Made by a program: the position numbers and the translations under genes
Shown: piece after piece, positions 5,430 to 7,330 of the stretch
How positions within the stretch are numbered: the first letter of the stretch is position 1
Layout: each line of letters starts with the position of its first letter
Notes under the pieces: generated by a model
Database searches by the model: none
The model's input: the letters and a program-made list of their open reading frames with translations, nothing else
What the model was told of the DNA's origin: nothing
Source: CAYLLD01 sp964425135
GTDB taxonomy: Bacteria > Pseudomonadota > Alphaproteobacteria > Rhodobacterales > Rhodobacteraceae
Direction of reading: 5' to 3'
Length of the DNA: 7,330 bases
Assembly (NCBI GenBank): GCA_964425135.1
Contig: CAYRKW010000101.1
Span: 1-7,330, forward strand

Positions 5430-6338
5430 TTATGGACGGCCAACTTGTGTCGATCTTGCATGTCGCCGCACCCGTCGCTCGCGCATCCAGACATACGTGC
5501 CTGATCCGATGATGACGAGCGTACCGAGCACGGTCCAGCGGTCGGGAAGTTCGCTGAAGAAAACCCAGCTCAGGATCGTGATGTAGATAATCTCTGTATA
5601 GACGAGCGGTACCAGTTTGGCGGCTTCCTGAAAGCGGGCGGCAATCGTCAGGACCGTGTGACCAAATCCTGCAATCGCGCCCAGGGCGATGAGGATGAGC
5701 CAGTGGGACGTGCTCGCAGGGGTTTGCCAGAAGGTGCCCATGAAGGGTAGCAGGCAGAGCGTGGCGATCCCTGCGGCGTAGATTTGCGAGACGGGCGTGT
5801 CATCGCGGCCTGCGATCATGCGGGTGAAGATAAAGTAGAGAGATGCTGTGGTGCTGGCACCGATGCTGATCAGCATTGCCCAGTGAAACTCGATCCCGCC
5901 GGGGCGGATGATGATCAGAACGCCGATGAAGCCCACGAGGATCGCGAGATAGCGGCGCAGGCCGACGTGCTCTCCCAGCAGCGGGACTGACAAAAGGCAG
6001 GTGATCAGTGGGACCAGAAAAAAGATCGGGATGGTGATTGTGAGCGGCAGGTAGCTGAGCGCCCAGAAGTTTAGCACGGTGGAGGTCAGGAGCGCCAAGC
6101 CGCGCAGGGTTTGTACGCCTTTGGCGTTCGAGATGAGCGCACTTCGGCCCTCGCGTGAGACGAAGTAGATTAGGACAAGCACGAAATTCGATGCGTAGCG
6201 GGCGAAGGCGACCATGAGGACGGGATAGGCGGCCTCGACCATCAGCTTGGCCCCGAAATCGACGAAGGAAAACGCGAAAAACGCCAGACCGGCGAGCAGA
6301 TAGCCCAGTACAGGCCGGTCTTCACGGGGTGCGCTCAT
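5430..6338 (-). CDS. DMT superfamily transporter, two EamA domains
   Basis: This 302-aa inner-membrane protein has about ten hydrophobic segments in two EamA repeats, roughly residues 10-147 and 155-287. Each repeat ends in the typical pattern. In the first, WALSYLPLTITIPIFFLVP (92-110) is followed by LLGEH (120-124). In the second, KLVPLVYTEIIY (241-252) is followed by FFSELPDRW (260-268). A basic tail, RERRVRRHAR, lies in the cytoplasm. It belongs to the drug/metabolite transporter family. The substrate cannot be read from sequence; small metabolite or amino-acid export or uptake is usual. The start ATG at 6338 opens the conserved part; the same frame extends to 6662 but that leader is antisense to the nucleoside hydrolase and lacks family character. 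The Shine-Dalgarno is weak (AAGG at 6349-6352, 10-nt spacer). It lies 79 nt upstream of scoA on the same strand, so it may be first in that operon. Confidence 0.93.
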   Translation of the reverse strand: MSAPREDRPVLGYLLAGLAFFAFSFVDFGAKLMVEAAYPVLMVAFARYASNFVLVLIYFVSREGRSALISNAKGVQTLRGLALLTSTVLNFWALSYLPLTITIPIFFLVPLITCLLSVPLLGEHVGLRRYLAILVGFIGVLIIIRPGGIEFHWAMLISIGASTTASLYFIFTRMIAGRDDTPVSQIYAAGIATLCLLPFMGTFWQTPASTSHWLILIALGAIAGFGHTVLTIAARFQEAAKLVPLVYTEIIYITILSWVFFSELPDRWTVLGTLVIIGSGTYVWMRERRVRRHARSTQVGRP

Positions 6339-6416
6339 AGGGCTGCGGCCTTGCTGCTTCGGGTGCAGTTTGACGAAGTTTCGATAAGATGCAATGCGTG
6401 TCTTCTGGAGAAGTCT
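6339..6416. promoter_or_regulatory. Divergent intergenic region between transporter and nucleoside hydrolase
   Basis: These 78 nt separate two divergent start codons and must hold promoters for one or both genes. On the plus strand TTGACG (6370-6375) is a good -35 candidate (5 of 6). The best -10 nearby, TGCAAT (6390-6395, 4 of 6), gives only a 14-nt spacer and leaves little room before the start, so the assignment is weak. GGAG at 6407-6410 is the nucleoside-hydrolase ribosome binding site. Confidence 0.35.
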
Positions 6417-7330
6417 ATGACCCGAAAAATAATCATTGATACCGATCCCGGTCAGGACGACGCGGTCGCGATTTTGCTGGCGCTTGGCTCGCCGGAGTTG
6501 GAGGTTGTCGGGATTACGGCTGTGGCAGGAAATGTGCCGCTTGAGCTGACACAGACCAATGCGCGTAAGATCTGCGAGCTTGCGGGACGGAGCGATATTC
6601 CGGTCTATGCGGGGGCTGCGGCGCCGATGCGGCGCACGCTGGTAACGGCTGAATATGTGCACGGGAAAACCGGGCTAGACGGACCGGAGTTGCCCGCGCC
6701 GACCATGCCGTTGCAAGAGCAGCATGCGGTTGATTTCATTGTCGAAACCTGTCGACGCGAGCAGGTGACGCTCTGCCCGCTGGGGCCGCTGACCAATATC
6801 GCACAGGCGCTGGAGCGCGCGCCGGAGATTGCGGAAAATATCGACGAGATCGTGCTGATGGGCGGCGGGTTTTTCGAAGGCGGCAATGTCACGCCTGCGG
6901 CAGAGTTCAACATATATGTTGATCCACATGCCGCTGATATTGTGTTTCGATCCGGTATTGAGATCGTGGTGATGCCGCTTGATCTGACGCATTTTGCACT
7001 GACCTCGCGCGAGCGGGTGGACGCGTTTGAAAATCTGGGTACGGCCTGCGGGGTTGCGACGGCGCAGCTTCTTGATTTCTTCGAGCGGTTCGACATTGAG
7101 AAATATGGCTCGAAGGGCGGGCCGCTGCATGATCCGAATGTGATCGCGTATCTGTTGAGACCGGAGATTTACCAAGGGCGGAAGATCAATGTGGAGGTCG
7201 AGGTGACGTCCGAATTGACCATGGGCATGACGGTGGCTGACTGGTGGCGGGTGACGGATCGGCCGGCCAATTGCACGTGGATGCGCAACGTGGATGATGA
7301 TGCGTTCTTTTCACTGCTGTTGGAGCGGAT
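6417..7330 (+). CDS. Nucleoside hydrolase, IU-NH family (3' end cut by window edge)
   Basis: 304 codons are visible and the frame is open to the right edge; the family is usually about 310-320 aa, so only a few residues and the stop are missing. It hydrolyses the N-glycosidic bond of ribonucleosides to ribose and free base, in nucleoside salvage or catabolism. The hallmark DTDPGQDDA is at 8-16, giving Asp10, Asp14 and Asp15 for Ca2+ and catalysis. LGPLTN supplies Thr126, GGNVTPAAEFN (155-165) supplies Asn157, Glu163 and Asn165 for ribose binding, and LHDP supplies His238 and Asp239. These positions track the Crithidia enzyme closely. Base specificity (purine, pyrimidine or broad) cannot be decided here. 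The start ATG has GGAG with a 6-nt spacer. It is divergent from the DMT transporter, which might suggest nucleoside or base transport, but this is only inference. Confidence 0.94.
   Translation, partial: MTRKIIIDTDPGQDDAVAILLALGSPELEVVGITAVAGNVPLELTQTNARKICELAGRSDIPVYAGAAAPMRRTLVTAEYVHGKTGLDGPELPAPTMPLQEQHAVDFIVETCRREQVTLCPLGPLTNIAQALERAPEIAENIDEIVLMGGGFFEGGNVTPAAEFNIYVDPHAADIVFRSGIEIVVMPLDLTHFALTSRERVDAFENLGTACGVATAQLLDFFERFDIEKYGSKGGPLHDPNVIAYLLRPEIYQGRKINVEVEVTSELTMGMTVADWWRVTDRPANCTWMRNVDDDAFFSLLLER

Noticed and set aside
5351..5494. N-terminal extension of ScoA back to 5494
   Set aside because: Family members begin at the MKKVYDSA-type segment, and the AAGGAG at 5358-5363 places the start at 5350.
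6339..6662. N-terminal extension of the DMT transporter back to 6662
   Set aside because: The extension is hydrophilic, non-conserved and antisense to the well-supported nucleoside hydrolase.
6605..7175. Two minus-strand open frames over the nucleoside hydrolase
   Set aside because: The plus-strand frame keeps all catalytic residues of the family; the minus frames show no domain.

Overview
The window looks like chromosomal DNA from an alphaproteobacterium, most likely of the Rhodobacteraceae/Roseobacter group. The base composition is moderately GC-rich by eye. One protein ends in a VPLPA-CTERM-type sorting tail (VPVPAALP, a hydrophobic stretch, then RRRK), which is common in that group, and the other proteins have typical alphaproteobacterial character. 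There are eight protein-coding genes, two of them cut by the window edges. I see no tRNA, rRNA, CRISPR array, insertion sequence or phage gene.

Left block, minus strand (1-2269): a polytopic membrane protein of the YbhN/UPF0104 (LPG_synthase_TM) family is followed, with a 26-nt overlap, by a FAD-linked oxidoreductase. The oxidoreductase matches DprE1, the decaprenylphosphoryl-ribose oxidase of mycobacterial arabinan synthesis, along its whole visible length. Its last ~25 codons lie off the left edge. The pair suggests a polyprenyl-phosphate sugar (D-arabinose-type) glycoconjugate pathway, but the partner genes are not visible.

Middle (2270-3495): a 357-nt non-coding region rich in inverted repeats separates that operon from a divergent plus-strand gene. 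That gene encodes a secreted Spondin_N-domain protein with a signal peptide and a C-terminal VPLPA-CTERM anchor/sorting tail, and it is followed by a good intrinsic terminator.

Right-centre block, minus strand (3631-6338): in transcription order, a DMT/EamA-family 10-TM transporter, then scoA, a small VOC (glyoxalase/bleomycin-resistance fold) protein, and scoB. ScoA and ScoB are the two subunits of a 3-oxoacid (succinyl-CoA:acetoacetate) CoA-transferase. They are normally encoded side by side, but here the VOC gene sits between them. It is linked to both by one-base stop/start overlaps (TGATG and TAATG), so the three are almost certainly translated as a coupled unit.

Right edge, plus strand (6417-7330): a nucleoside hydrolase (IU-NH family) with the complete set of catalytic and Ca-binding residues is transcribed divergently from the transporter. 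Only about the last ten codons are missing.

Most of the window is ordinary metabolism and transport. The parts that most deserve a second look are the DprE1-like/YbhN pair, the VOC gene inside the CoA-transferase operon, and the spondin-CTERM protein with its structured upstream region.
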